DNA from: JARYGU01 sp033795365
GTDB taxonomy: Bacteria > Pseudomonadota > Alphaproteobacteria > Rhizobiales > Rhizobiaceae
Length of the DNA stretch: 64,000 bases
Assembly: GCA_033795365.1 (NCBI GenBank)
Contig: JARYGU010000009.1
Location: 124,001-188,000, forward strand
Direction: 5' to 3'
A program made the translations under genes and the position numbers. Positions 33,034-42,475 of the stretch are shown piece by piece. The notes beneath the pieces were generated by a model. It saw nothing but the letters and a program-made list of their open reading frames with translations. It did not search any database and was not told the DNA's origin. Positions within the stretch are counted from its first letter, which is position 1. Every line of letters starts with the position of its first letter.

Positions 33034-34230
33034 ATGAACATTCATGAATATCAGGCCAAGGCTCTCTTGAAGAGCTTTGGGGCGCCGGTCGCCGAAGGTG
33101 TCGCGATCTTTACGGCGGACGAGGCGGAGACGGCCGCCAAGAAGCTTCCGGGACCGCTCTATGTCGTCAAGAGCCAGATCCACGCAGGCGGGCGCGGCAA
33201 GGGCAAGTTCAAGGAACTCGGCGCCGACGCCAAAGGCGGGGTACGCCTTGCCAAGAGCGTCGAAGAGGTCGTCACCAATGCCAAGGAGATGCTTGGAAAC
33301 ACGCTGGTGACCAAGCAGACCGGCCCGGCGGGCAAGCAGGTCAACCGCCTCTATATCGAGGACGGCGCCGATATCGACCGCGAGCTCTATCTGTCGATCC
33401 TCGTCGACCGCGCCGTCGGTCAGGTTGCCTTCGTGGTCTCGACCGAGGGCGGCATGGATATCGAAACGGTTGCCCATGACACGCCCGAGAAGATCGTCAC
33501 CGAAGCGGTCGATCCGCAAAAGGGTGTCACCGTGGAGAACCTGAAGGTTCTTACCAAGGCGCTGAAGCTCGATGGCGAGGCGAAGGCGGATGCCGAAAAG
33601 CTCTTCCCGATCCTCTACAAGGCCTTCGTCGAGAAGGACATGAGCCTGCTCGAGGTCAACCCGCTGATCGTCATGAAGAACGGCCGCATTCGCGTTCTCG
33701 ACGCCAAGGTCTCCTTCGACGGCAATGCGCTCTTCCGCCACGAGGACGTGGTCGCGCTGCGCGACACGTCCGAGGAGGACGAAAAGGAAATCGAAGCTTC
33801 GAAATACGATCTTGCCTATGTCGCGCTCGACGGCAATATCGGCTGCATGGTCAACGGCGCCGGGCTGGCCATGGCGACGATGGACATCATCAAGCTCTAT
33901 GGTGCGGAACCTGCAAACTTCCTCGACGTCGGCGGTGGCGCATCCAAGGAGAAGGTGACGGCTGCCTTCAAGATCATCACGGCGGACCCGGCGGTGAAAG
34001 GCATCCTCGTCAACATCTTCGGCGGTATCATGAAGTGCGACGTCATCGCCGAAGGCGTGATTGCAGCCGTCAAGGATGTTGGCCTCAAGGTGCCGCTCGT
34101 CGTGCGCCTTGAAGGCACCAATGTCGAGCTCGGCAAGAAGATCATCAACGAATCGGGCCTCAACGTCATCTCGGCCGATGACCTGGACGATGCCGCCCAG
34201 AAGATCGTCGCAGCGGTGAAGGGAGCCTGA
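33034..34230 (+). CDS. sucC: Succinyl-CoA synthetase, beta subunit
   Basis: This 398-residue ATP-grasp subunit opens MNIHEYQAKALLKSFGAPV. It has the nucleotide-grasp loop KSQIHAGGRGKGKFKELG, the LLEVNPLIV region and the C-terminal GGASKEKVTAAFKI and FGGIMKCDVIAEGV patterns. With SucD it converts succinyl-CoA to succinate, making ATP or GTP. The ATG at 33034 is chosen by the invariant N-terminus. It is 32 bases after mdh and six before sucD. Confidence 0.97.
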   Translation: MNIHEYQAKALLKSFGAPVAEGVAIFTADEAETAAKKLPGPLYVVKSQIHAGGRGKGKFKELGADAKGGVRLAKSVEEVVTNAKEMLGNTLVTKQTGPAGKQVNRLYIEDGADIDRELYLSILVDRAVGQVAFVVSTEGGMDIETVAHDTPEKIVTEAVDPQKGVTVENLKVLTKALKLDGEAKADAEKLFPILYKAFVEKDMSLLEVNPLIVMKNGRIRVLDAKVSFDGNALFRHEDVVALRDTSEEDEKEIEASKYDLAYVALDGNIGCMVNGAGLAMATMDIIKLYGAEPANFLDVGGGASKEKVTAAFKIITADPAVKGILVNIFGGIMKCDVIAEGVIAAVKDVGLKVPLVVRLEGTNVELGKKIINESGLNVISADDLDDAAQKIVAAVKGA

Positions 34231-34235
34231 GACCG

Positions 34236-35138
34236 ATGTCCATTCTCGTCAACAAAGACACCAAGGTTCTCGTTCAGGGCCTGACCGGCAAGACCGGTAC
34301 GTTCCATACCGAACAGGCGCTCGCCTACCACGGCACCAAGATGGTCGGCGGCATCCATCCGAAGAAGGGTGGAGAGACCTGGACCGGCGCCAAGGGCGAA
34401 CAGCTCCCGATTTTCGCGACGGTGGCAGAGGGCAAGGAAGCGACGGGTGCGGACGCTTCCGTCATCTATGTTCCGCCGGCAGGTGCCGCGGCCGCCATCA
34501 TCGAGGCGATCGAAGCCGAAATCGCGCTCATCGTCTGCATCACGGAAGGCATTCCGGTTGCCGATATGGTGAAGGTCAAGGCTCGCCTCGACAGATCGGC
34601 CTCGCGCCTCATCGGCCCGAACTGCCCAGGCGTTCTGACGCCGAACGAGTGCAAGATCGGCATCATGCCGGGCAACATATTCAAGAAGGGATCCGTAGGG
34701 GTTCTTTCGCGCTCGGGAACACTTACATATGAAGCCGTGTTCCAGACCTCGAACGAAGGTCTCGGCCAGACGACGGCCGTCGGCATCGGCGGCGATCCCG
34801 TTAAGGGCACCGAATTCATCGACGTGCTCGAGATGTTCCTTGCCGACGACGAGACGAAGTCGATCATCATGATCGGCGAGATCGGCGGCTCGGCCGAGGA
34901 AGATGCGGCGCAGTTCCTCAAGGACGAGGCCAAGCGCGGGCGGAAGAAGCCGATGGTCGGCTTCATTGCCGGCCGCACGGCGCCTCCGGGCCGCACCATG
35001 GGCCATGCCGGTGCCGTCATTTCCGGCGGCAAGGGCGGGGCGGAAGACAAGATCGCGGCGATGGAATCGGCGGGCATCCGCGTATCGCCGTCGCCGGCTC
35101 GCCTCGGCAAGACGCTCGTCGAAGTCCTCAAGGGCTGA
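34236..35138 (+). CDS. sucD: Succinyl-CoA synthetase, alpha subunit
   Basis: This 300-residue subunit has a CoA-binding N-terminal domain (VQGLTGKTGTFHTEQALAYG-like start, here ending AYHGTK). The phosphorylated H257 lies in MGHAGAVISGGKGGAEDK. RLIGPNCPGVLTPNECKIGIMPG is also conserved. It completes the heterodimer with SucC. A 244-base gap with hairpins separates it from sucA, unlike the tight spacing upstream. Confidence 0.97.
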   Translation: MSILVNKDTKVLVQGLTGKTGTFHTEQALAYHGTKMVGGIHPKKGGETWTGAKGEQLPIFATVAEGKEATGADASVIYVPPAGAAAAIIEAIEAEIALIVCITEGIPVADMVKVKARLDRSASRLIGPNCPGVLTPNECKIGIMPGNIFKKGSVGVLSRSGTLTYEAVFQTSNEGLGQTTAVGIGGDPVKGTEFIDVLEMFLADDETKSIIMIGEIGGSAEEDAAQFLKDEAKRGRKKPMVGFIAGRTAPPGRTMGHAGAVISGGKGGAEDKIAAMESAGIRVSPSPARLGKTLVEVLKG

Positions 35139-35382
35139 GACAGGGTCGCTCCGCGAACGATGGCCGGCTTGCGGGCCGGTCAAAACCCTCCGTTTTCGAG
35201 TGATTTCGGATGCGGAACAGAAGAGCTGGAGCGCCGGGTGGTGCCCTCAATGGGCACGAGGCGCTTTCAGCGTCTCTATCGCGCCCCCGGTTCGGACACT
35301 CTCCGGCCGGCGGGCAAGGCCGGGTCCAGACCCGGAGAACAGACACCAGTCGGGAGGCGGGCGCAAAGCCCGCAAGGCACCA
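35139..35382 (+). promoter_or_regulatory. Structured spacer between sucD and sucA
   Basis: The 244 bases carry no convincing gene. A stem GGCCGGC/GCCGGTC lies just after sucD (about 35163-35182) with no T-run. A second hairpin GCGGGC/GCCCGC (35357-35362, 35368-35373) ends directly against the sucA ribosome-binding site AAGG (35374-35377). It could hold a separate promoter or adjust sucA expression. Confidence 0.4.
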
Positions 35383-38379
35383 ATGGCAAGGCAAGACGCC
35401 AACGAGCATTTCCAGGTAACGTCGTTCCTCGACGGTGCCAACGCAGCCTATATCGAGCAGCTCTATGCCCGGTTCGAGGAGGATCCCTCGTCGGTTTCCG
35501 ACGAGTGGAAGGCCTTTTTCAAGGCGCTCGAGGATCAGCCGGCGGATGTCGTGAAGGCGGCGAAGGGCGCATCCTGGAAGAAGCCGAACTGGCCGATCGC
35601 AGCGAATGGCGAGCTCGTTTCCGCCCTCGACGGCGACTGGGGTCTGGTCGAGAAGGCCATGGAGAAGAAGATCAAGGCGAAGGCCGAGACCGCAGCCGCC
35701 GAAACCGGCAAACCCGTGAGCCAGGAGGACGTTCATCAGTCGACGCGCGATTCCGTCCGCGCGATCATGATGATCCGGGCCTATCGCATGCGCGGGCACC
35801 TGCATGCCAAGCTCGATCCGCTCGGGCTTGCCGCGCCGGTCGATGACTACAACGAGCTTTCGCCTTTGTCCTACGGCTTCACCGAGGCCGACTACGACCG
35901 CAGGATCTTCATCGACAACGTACTCGGTCTCGAATACGCGACCATCCGCGAGATGATCGAGATCCTCGAGCGCACCTATTGCTCGACGCTGGGCGTCGAA
36001 TTCATGCATATCTCCGATCCCGAGATAAAGGGATGGATCCAGGAGCGTATCGAAGGCCCCGACAAGGGCGTCGACTTTACGCCCGAAGGCAAGAAGGCGA
36101 TCCTGCAGAAGCTGATCGAGGCGGAAGGTTTCGAGCAGTTCATCGACGTCAAGTACAAGGGTACCAAGCGCTTCGGTCTCGACGGCGGCGAGGCGCTGAT
36201 CCCGGCGCTGGAACAGATCGTCAAGCGTGGTGGCCAGCTCGGCCTCAAGGAGATCGTTCTCGGCATGGCTCACCGCGGCCGCCTGAACGTGCTGTCGCAG
36301 GTCATGGCCAAGCCTCATCGTGCGATCTTCCACGAGTTCAAGGGCGGATCTGCCGCGCCGGACGACGTCGAAGGCTCGGGCGACGTGAAATATCACCTCG
36401 GTGCGTCCTCCGACCGCGAGTTCGACGGCAACAAGGTGCACCTTTCGCTGACGGCCAACCCGTCCCATCTCGAGATCGTCAACCCTGTCGTGATGGGCAA
36501 GGCCCGCGCGAAGCAGGACCAGATAGCGACCGTCTTCGAAGGCGACATCATTCCTCTGCGCGAGCGCGCCAAGGTGATGCCGCTGCTCCTCCATGGCGAT
36601 GCCGCTTTCGCCGGTCAGGGTGTCGTGGCCGAAGTCCTCGGCCTTTCCGGCCTGCGCGGCCATCGCGTCGCCGGTACGGTTCACTTCATTATCAACAACC
36701 AGATCGGCTTCACCACGAATCCCGCCTTCTCGCGCTCCTCGCCCTATCCGTCGGATGTGGCGAAGATGATCGAGGCGCCGATCTTCCATGTGAATGGCGA
36801 CGATCCGGAAGCGGTCGTCTATGCCGCGAAGATCGCGACCGAGTTCCGGATGAAGTTCCACAAGCCGGTCGTCATCGACATGTTCTGCTATCGCCGCTTC
36901 GGCCACAACGAGGGCGACGAGCCGGCGTTCACCCAGCCGAAGATGTACAAGGCGATTCGCGCCCACAAGACGGTCGTTCAGCTCTATGGAGAGCGGCTGG
37001 TCTCCGAGGGGCTGATTTCCGAAGGCGAGCTGGAGAAGATGAAGGCCGACTGGCGTGCCAGACTCGAGCAGGAGTTCGAGGCAGGCCAGTCCTACAAGCC
37101 GAACAAGGCTGACTGGCTTGACGGGGCCTGGTCGGGTCTGCGCGCGGCCGACAATGCCGACGAGCAGCGCCGCGGCAAGACTTCCGTTCCGATGAAGCAG
37201 CTCAAGGAGATCGGGCGCAAGCTTTCGGAGATACCGGAAGGCTTCAAGGCGCACCGCACGATCCAGCGGTTCATGGACAACCGCGCCAATATGGTTTCGA
37301 CCGGCGAAGGGATCGATTGGGCAATGGCCGAAGCTCTAGCCTTCGGAACGCTCTGCGTCGAAGGCACGAAGATCCGCCTCTCCGGTCAGGATTGCGAGCG
37401 CGGCACCTTCTCGCAGCGCCACACGGTGCTCTACGATCAGGAGACGGAAGAACGCTACATTCCGCTTGCGAACCTCTCGCCGACCCAGGGCCGTTACGAG
37501 GTCATCAACTCGATGCTTTCGGAAGAGGCGGTCCTCGGTTTCGAATACGGCTACTCGCTCGCCCGTCCGAATGCGCTGACGCTGTGGGAAGCGCAGTTCG
37601 GCGATTTCGCCAACGGAGCGCAGGTCGTTTTCGACCAGTTCATCTCGTCGGGCGAACGCAAGTGGCTGCGCATGTCGGGTCTCGTCTGCCTGCTGCCGCA
37701 CGGTTATGAAGGGCAGGGTCCGGAGCATTCGTCCGCCCGCCTCGAACGCTGGCTGCAGATGTGCGCCGAGGATAACATGCAGGTCGCCAACGTCACGACG
37801 CCGGCGAACTATTTCCATATCCTGCGCCGTCAGGTGAAACGCGATTTCCGCAAGCCGCTGATCCTGATGACGCCGAAATCGCTGCTGCGCCACAAGCGGG
37901 CGGTTTCCTCTCTGTCCGAAATGGCCGGCGAGACCTCGTTCCACCGCCTGCTGTGGGACGATGCGGAGGTCATCAAGGACGGTCCGATCAAGCTGCAGAA
38001 GGACGCCAAGATCCGCCGCGTCGTCATGTGCACGGGCAAGGTTTATTACGACCTTCTGGAAGAGCGCGAGAAGCGCGGCATCGACGACGTCTATCTGCTC
38101 CGCCTCGAGCAGCTCTATCCGTTCCCGGCAAAGGCGCTGATCAACGAGCTCAGCCGCTTCCGCAATGCCGAGATGGTCTGGTGCCAGGAAGAGCCGAAGA
38201 ACATGGGCGCCTGGGCCTTCATCGATCCCTATCTGGAATGGGTGCTTGCCCATATCGATGCGAAGTACCAGCGCGTGCGTTACACCGGCCGTCCGGCCGC
38301 GGCATCGCCCGCGACTGGACTTATGTCGAAGCACCTGGCGCAGCTTGCCGCTTTCCTCGAGGACGCGCTGGGGGGCTGA
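35383..38379 (+). CDS. sucA: 2-Oxoglutarate dehydrogenase E1 component
   Basis: This 998-residue thiamine-diphosphate enzyme decarboxylates 2-oxoglutarate. The N-terminal binding segment has NAAYIEQLYARFEEDPSSVS, where E2 docks. GMAHRGRLNVLSQV and HGDAAFAGQGVVAE form the cofactor site, and RRFGHNEGDEPAFTQP and LLPHGYEGQGPEHSSARLERW lie in the later domains. It is full length. The ATG at 35383 follows AAGG and gives the family N-terminus. It works with SucB and the Lpd at 42476. Confidence 0.97.
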   Translation: MARQDANEHFQVTSFLDGANAAYIEQLYARFEEDPSSVSDEWKAFFKALEDQPADVVKAAKGASWKKPNWPIAANGELVSALDGDWGLVEKAMEKKIKAKAETAAAETGKPVSQEDVHQSTRDSVRAIMMIRAYRMRGHLHAKLDPLGLAAPVDDYNELSPLSYGFTEADYDRRIFIDNVLGLEYATIREMIEILERTYCSTLGVEFMHISDPEIKGWIQERIEGPDKGVDFTPEGKKAILQKLIEAEGFEQFIDVKYKGTKRFGLDGGEALIPALEQIVKRGGQLGLKEIVLGMAHRGRLNVLSQVMAKPHRAIFHEFKGGSAAPDDVEGSGDVKYHLGASSDREFDGNKVHLSLTANPSHLEIVNPVVMGKARAKQDQIATVFEGDIIPLRERAKVMPLLLHGDAAFAGQGVVAEVLGLSGLRGHRVAGTVHFIINNQIGFTTNPAFSRSSPYPSDVAKMIEAPIFHVNGDDPEAVVYAAKIATEFRMKFHKPVVIDMFCYRRFGHNEGDEPAFTQPKMYKAIRAHKTVVQLYGERLVSEGLISEGELEKMKADWRARLEQEFEAGQSYKPNKADWLDGAWSGLRAADNADEQRRGKTSVPMKQLKEIGRKLSEIPEGFKAHRTIQRFMDNRANMVSTGEGIDWAMAEALAFGTLCVEGTKIRLSGQDCERGTFSQRHTVLYDQETEERYIPLANLSPTQGRYEVINSMLSEEAVLGFEYGYSLARPNALTLWEAQFGDFANGAQVVFDQFISSGERKWLRMSGLVCLLPHGYEGQGPEHSSARLERWLQMCAEDNMQVANVTTPANYFHILRRQVKRDFRKPLILMTPKSLLRHKRAVSSLSEMAGETSFHRLLWDDAEVIKDGPIKLQKDAKIRRVVMCTGKVYYDLLEEREKRGIDDVYLLRLEQLYPFPAKALINELSRFRNAEMVWCQEEPKNMGAWAFIDPYLEWVLAHIDAKYQRVRYTGRPAAASPATGLMSKHLAQLAAFLEDALGG

Positions 38380-38438
38380 GGAGGCTACCCTGCGCATCGA
38401 ACCCAGCGAAAACACGAACCCATAACGGAAACTAGATC

Positions 38439-39689
<1,251 letters not shown>

Positions 39690-39700
39690 GGAACCCGATC

Positions 39701-40116
39701 ATGGACGCGGCAGCAATGGCGTCGTCGCCTTTCATTACGCTTCTCGTGGGGAGCGTCGCATTGCTGCTGATCCACATCATGCTTCAGGGCATGCTGGCTA
39801 CGAAGGAACTCGGGTCGGCGTGGAACGCCGGCCCGAGGGATGAAAACCTCCGGCCCCAGGGCAGGCTTGCCGGGCGTGCAGCGCGCGCGTCCGCGAACTT
39901 CCGGGAGACCTATCCTGCCTTTGTCGGCCTCGTGCTGGCGCTGGTCGTGACCGGTGATGCATCCGGATGGGGTCTCGCGGGAGCCTGGGTCTGGGTGGCT
40001 TGCCGTATCCTCTACGTACCGCTCTATCTTGCAGGCATCCCCCCTATATCCGTTCCGTCGTCTGGCTCGGTTCCTTCCTTGGTCTGGTCGCCATGGCAGT
40101 GGCCGTGTTTCTTTAG
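39701..40116 (+). pseudogene. MAPEG-family membrane protein gene, frameshifted in a C6 tract
   Basis: The product begins like a 137-residue MAPEG protein, with a membrane helix at 10-30, FRETYPAFVGLVLALVVTG and AWVWVACRILYVPLYLAGIP. The frame then breaks at six Cs (40039-40044). Read in frame, it runs out of the family and over the next gene to 40171. A one-base backward shift at the tract restores a hydrophobic ending, YIRSVVWLGSFLGLVAMAVAVFL, and a TAG at 40114-40116 just before the next ribosome-binding site. The tract C-CCC-CCT also fits a -1 slippery heptamer. A sequencing error, a real mutation and slippage all remain possible. MAPEG proteins act in glutathione or eicosanoid-like metabolism. 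Confidence 0.8.
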
Positions 40117-40125
40117 GAGGCAGGC

Positions 40126-40548
40126 ATGGCATTCACCAACGTTCCCCCGCTCCAGCCGCATATCTGCGTGAAAGGCGGTCTCGAGGCGATTGCCTTCTAT
40201 GAACGGGCACTCGGCGCGGAAAACACGTTCCACCAGCTTGCCGAGGACGGCAAGCGCGTCATGCACGCCAACCTTGCCATCTATGGCGGCGAGGTGATGC
40301 TGCACGACGAGTTTCCGGAATTCGAAATGTCCGTCAGTGCGCCGACGACCATCGGCGGCACTTGCTTTGCCATCAGCATCAATCTGCCGGATCCGGCGGC
40401 CGTCGATGCGGCCTTCACCAAGGCGGTGGACGCCGGTGCACACGGCCTGATGCCGCCTTCGGATGTCTTCTGGGGTGCGCACTACGCCCGTATCACCGAT
40501 CCCTTCGGCCATGTATGGGCCTTCAACGCGCCCTTGGAGCAGAAATGA
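40126..40548 (+). CDS. VOC-superfamily (glyoxalase/PhnB-like) protein
   Basis: This 140-residue protein has two beta-alpha-beta-beta-beta halves: LQPHICVKGGLEAIAFYERALGAE and then GGTCFAISINLPDPAAVDAAFTKAVDAGA. It ends DPFGHVWAFN, the usual metal-ligand region of PhnB-like members. The substrate is unknown. A strong AGGAGG precedes its ATG at 40126. Its stop overlaps the LysE gene start (ATGA), so the two are coupled. Confidence 0.88.
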   Translation: MAFTNVPPLQPHICVKGGLEAIAFYERALGAENTFHQLAEDGKRVMHANLAIYGGEVMLHDEFPEFEMSVSAPTTIGGTCFAISINLPDPAAVDAAFTKAVDAGAHGLMPPSDVFWGAHYARITDPFGHVWAFNAPLEQK

Positions 40549-41186
40549 GCGCCTATCTCTTCGAACTCGCCTCGCTGATGGCGATCTTCTCCTTTGCCAT
40601 CGTCTCGCCCGGCGCCGATCTTGCCATGGTCATGCGCCAGTCGATCGTGCATGGCCGGCGGCCGGCGATCATCACGTCCTTCGGCGTCGGCGCTGCTCTG
40701 ATGTTTCACGTCAGCTATACGATCCTGGGCCTCGGGCTGATCATCTCGCAATCGATCTACCTCTTCAACATCGTCAAGTGGTGCGGCGTCGCCTATCTCA
40801 TCTACATCGGTATCAAGGCGCTGAGGTCCGGCAAGGCCGATCTCGACATCGATGCGGCAAGAGGTCTGGCGATCCGGCAGAGCCAGCCGGTTCTGAAATC
40901 GTTCCTCCTCGGATTTGCCGCGAATGCGCTGAACCCGAAGCCGGTCTTCTTCTTCCTGTCGATCTTCTCCACGGTCGTCAGCGCCCATACGCCGATGATG
41001 GTGAAGTTCGGCTACGGGCTGGTGATGGCGAGTTGCCTTATCCTCTGGTTCATAGGCGTTTCCCTGTTCATGACTACACCGCGGATGCGGGCCGCGTTTG
41101 CGAAGACGAGCCGGTGGATCGATCGGGTCAGCGGCGCGGTCTTCATCGTTCTCGGCATCAAGCTCGCGACCGAGAAAGCCGGGTGA
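40545..41186 (+). CDS. LysE/RhtB-family amino-acid exporter
   Basis: This 213-residue protein has six membrane segments. It opens with the family motif FAIVSPGADLAMVMRQSIVHGRRPAI and has GFAANALNPKPVFFFLSIFS in the middle, the conserved NPK region. It probably exports an amino acid or related small molecule; which one is not readable. It is a different branch from the LysE protein at 13926. Its start overlaps the VOC gene stop, and a periplasmic-protein gene follows closely. Confidence 0.88.
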   Translation: MSAYLFELASLMAIFSFAIVSPGADLAMVMRQSIVHGRRPAIITSFGVGAALMFHVSYTILGLGLIISQSIYLFNIVKWCGVAYLIYIGIKALRSGKADLDIDAARGLAIRQSQPVLKSFLLGFAANALNPKPVFFFLSIFSTVVSAHTPMMVKFGYGLVMASCLILWFIGVSLFMTTPRMRAAFAKTSRWIDRVSGAVFIVLGIKLATEKAG

Positions 41187-41191
41187 CAGCG

Positions 41192-41701
41192 ATGGCCATC
41201 CGCCTTTCCCTTCCGATCGTTCTTCTCGCCGCCCTTGCCACGGCACCGGCGGTTTCCGCCGAATGCCGGCAGGAGAACGCGATCTACGAAGATCGGGACA
41301 AGGCGTATGAGCTTGCCTTTGCACCGGTCGATTCGGCTGCCGCGGCAACGAGCCATCGCTTCATGGTCAAGGTGCTGAAAACCGGACTCGCCCTCGACGG
41401 CATCGTGATGATGAGCGGTGACGAGGTGCCGCGTCCGAACGGCATGATCATGCATGACTGCCCCGAGGGGGACGCCACAGGCGAGGAGATCGCCGCCTGC
41501 ACCGTCTGGGAAGGCGTCATTTATAGGCAGGATGATGCTGGCGTCATCGATATATTGCCGGGGGCGGAGAGCGCCGCCGCGCCGCAGCTTCTTTTCCCCG
41601 GGCTGGGACCTGCCGTGCGTTACTCCGCTATATGGCAAGAAGGAAAAGCGAGCGTTGCGCCTTGGGATGTCCTGACGCTGAAAGGGTGCGGCAATGAATG
41701 A
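41192..41701 (+). CDS. Periplasmic protein of unknown function
   Basis: This 169-residue protein has a signal peptide (MAIRLSLPIVLLAALATAPAVSA, cut before ECRQ). The mature domain contains HRFMVKVLKTGLALDGIVMMSGDEVPRPNGMIMHDCPEG and later four Cys in all, suggesting disulfides. No known domain is recognised. It lies six bases after the LysE gene, and its end overlaps the SDR gene by eight bases, so it belongs to the same transcript. The start could instead be a GTG three codons upstream. Confidence 0.7.
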   Translation: MAIRLSLPIVLLAALATAPAVSAECRQENAIYEDRDKAYELAFAPVDSAAAATSHRFMVKVLKTGLALDGIVMMSGDEVPRPNGMIMHDCPEGDATGEEIAACTVWEGVIYRQDDAGVIDILPGAESAAAPQLLFPGLGPAVRYSAIWQEGKASVAPWDVLTLKGCGNE

Positions 41702-42449
41702 CCAACATCCCGTCCTGCTCGTGACCGGCGGCAGCCGAGGCATCGGTGCCAGCGTCTGCCGGCTTGCGGCCGCGGAAGGTTGGCAGGTCGTCGTCAACTA
41801 CGCGGCCAATGCGCAGGCTGCCGAGGAGGTGGTGGAGGACATTCGGGCCGTCGGCGGATCCGCTGTCTCCGCGCAAGGGGATGTCGGGAGCGAAGTCGGC
41901 CTCGCGTCGATCTTCTCCGTGGTGGACGCGACATTCGGCCGGCTGAACGGGCTGGTCAACAATGCCGGCATCATCGGCCTGCCGCAGCGGGTCGACGAGA
42001 TCTCCTCGGAGCGGTTGGAGCGGATGTTCGCCGTCAATGTCATCGGTTCGATCCGCGCGGCACAGGAAGCGGTACGGCGCATGTCCACCCGCCACGGCGG
42101 AACGGGCGGCGCGATCGTCAATCTCTCCTCGATGGCGGCACTGATCGGTGGCGCCGGTCAGTATGTCGACTATGCGGCCAGCAAGGGTGCCATCGAAAGC
42201 TTTACGACAGGGCTCGCCCGCGAAGTCGCGGGTGAAGGCATCCGGGTCAATCTTGTGCGGCCGGGTATCATAGACACCGACATCCACGCTTCCGGCGGCC
42301 TCCCGGATCGCGCGCGCGAGCTGGCGCCCAACATCCCCATGCAACGGCCCGGCACGGCCGATGAAGTGGCGCGGGCGATCCTCTATCTTCTCTCCGATGC
42401 GGCATCCTATGTCACCGGTGCCGCCCTCAACGTCAGCGGCGGCAGATAA
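41694..42449 (+). CDS. Short-chain dehydrogenase/reductase
   Basis: This 251-residue classical SDR has the NAD(P)-binding TGGSRGIGAS near residue 11, NNAG in GLVNNAGIIG, catalytic Ser in IVNLSSMAA and the YVDYAASKG Tyr-Lys pair. RPGIIDTDIHA and the ending SYVTGAALNVSGGR are family-typical. An oxidoreductase of unknown substrate, of the glucose-1-dehydrogenase/FabG-like branch. It is the last accessory gene before lpdA, 26 bases away. Confidence 0.93.
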   Translation: MNDQHPVLLVTGGSRGIGASVCRLAAAEGWQVVVNYAANAQAAEEVVEDIRAVGGSAVSAQGDVGSEVGLASIFSVVDATFGRLNGLVNNAGIIGLPQRVDEISSERLERMFAVNVIGSIRAAQEAVRRMSTRHGGTGGAIVNLSSMAALIGGAGQYVDYAASKGAIESFTTGLAREVAGEGIRVNLVRPGIIDTDIHASGGLPDRARELAPNIPMQRPGTADEVARAILYLLSDAASYVTGAALNVSGGR

Positions 42450-42475
42450 CCGGCCGCGCAGGAAGGACTTAGTTC

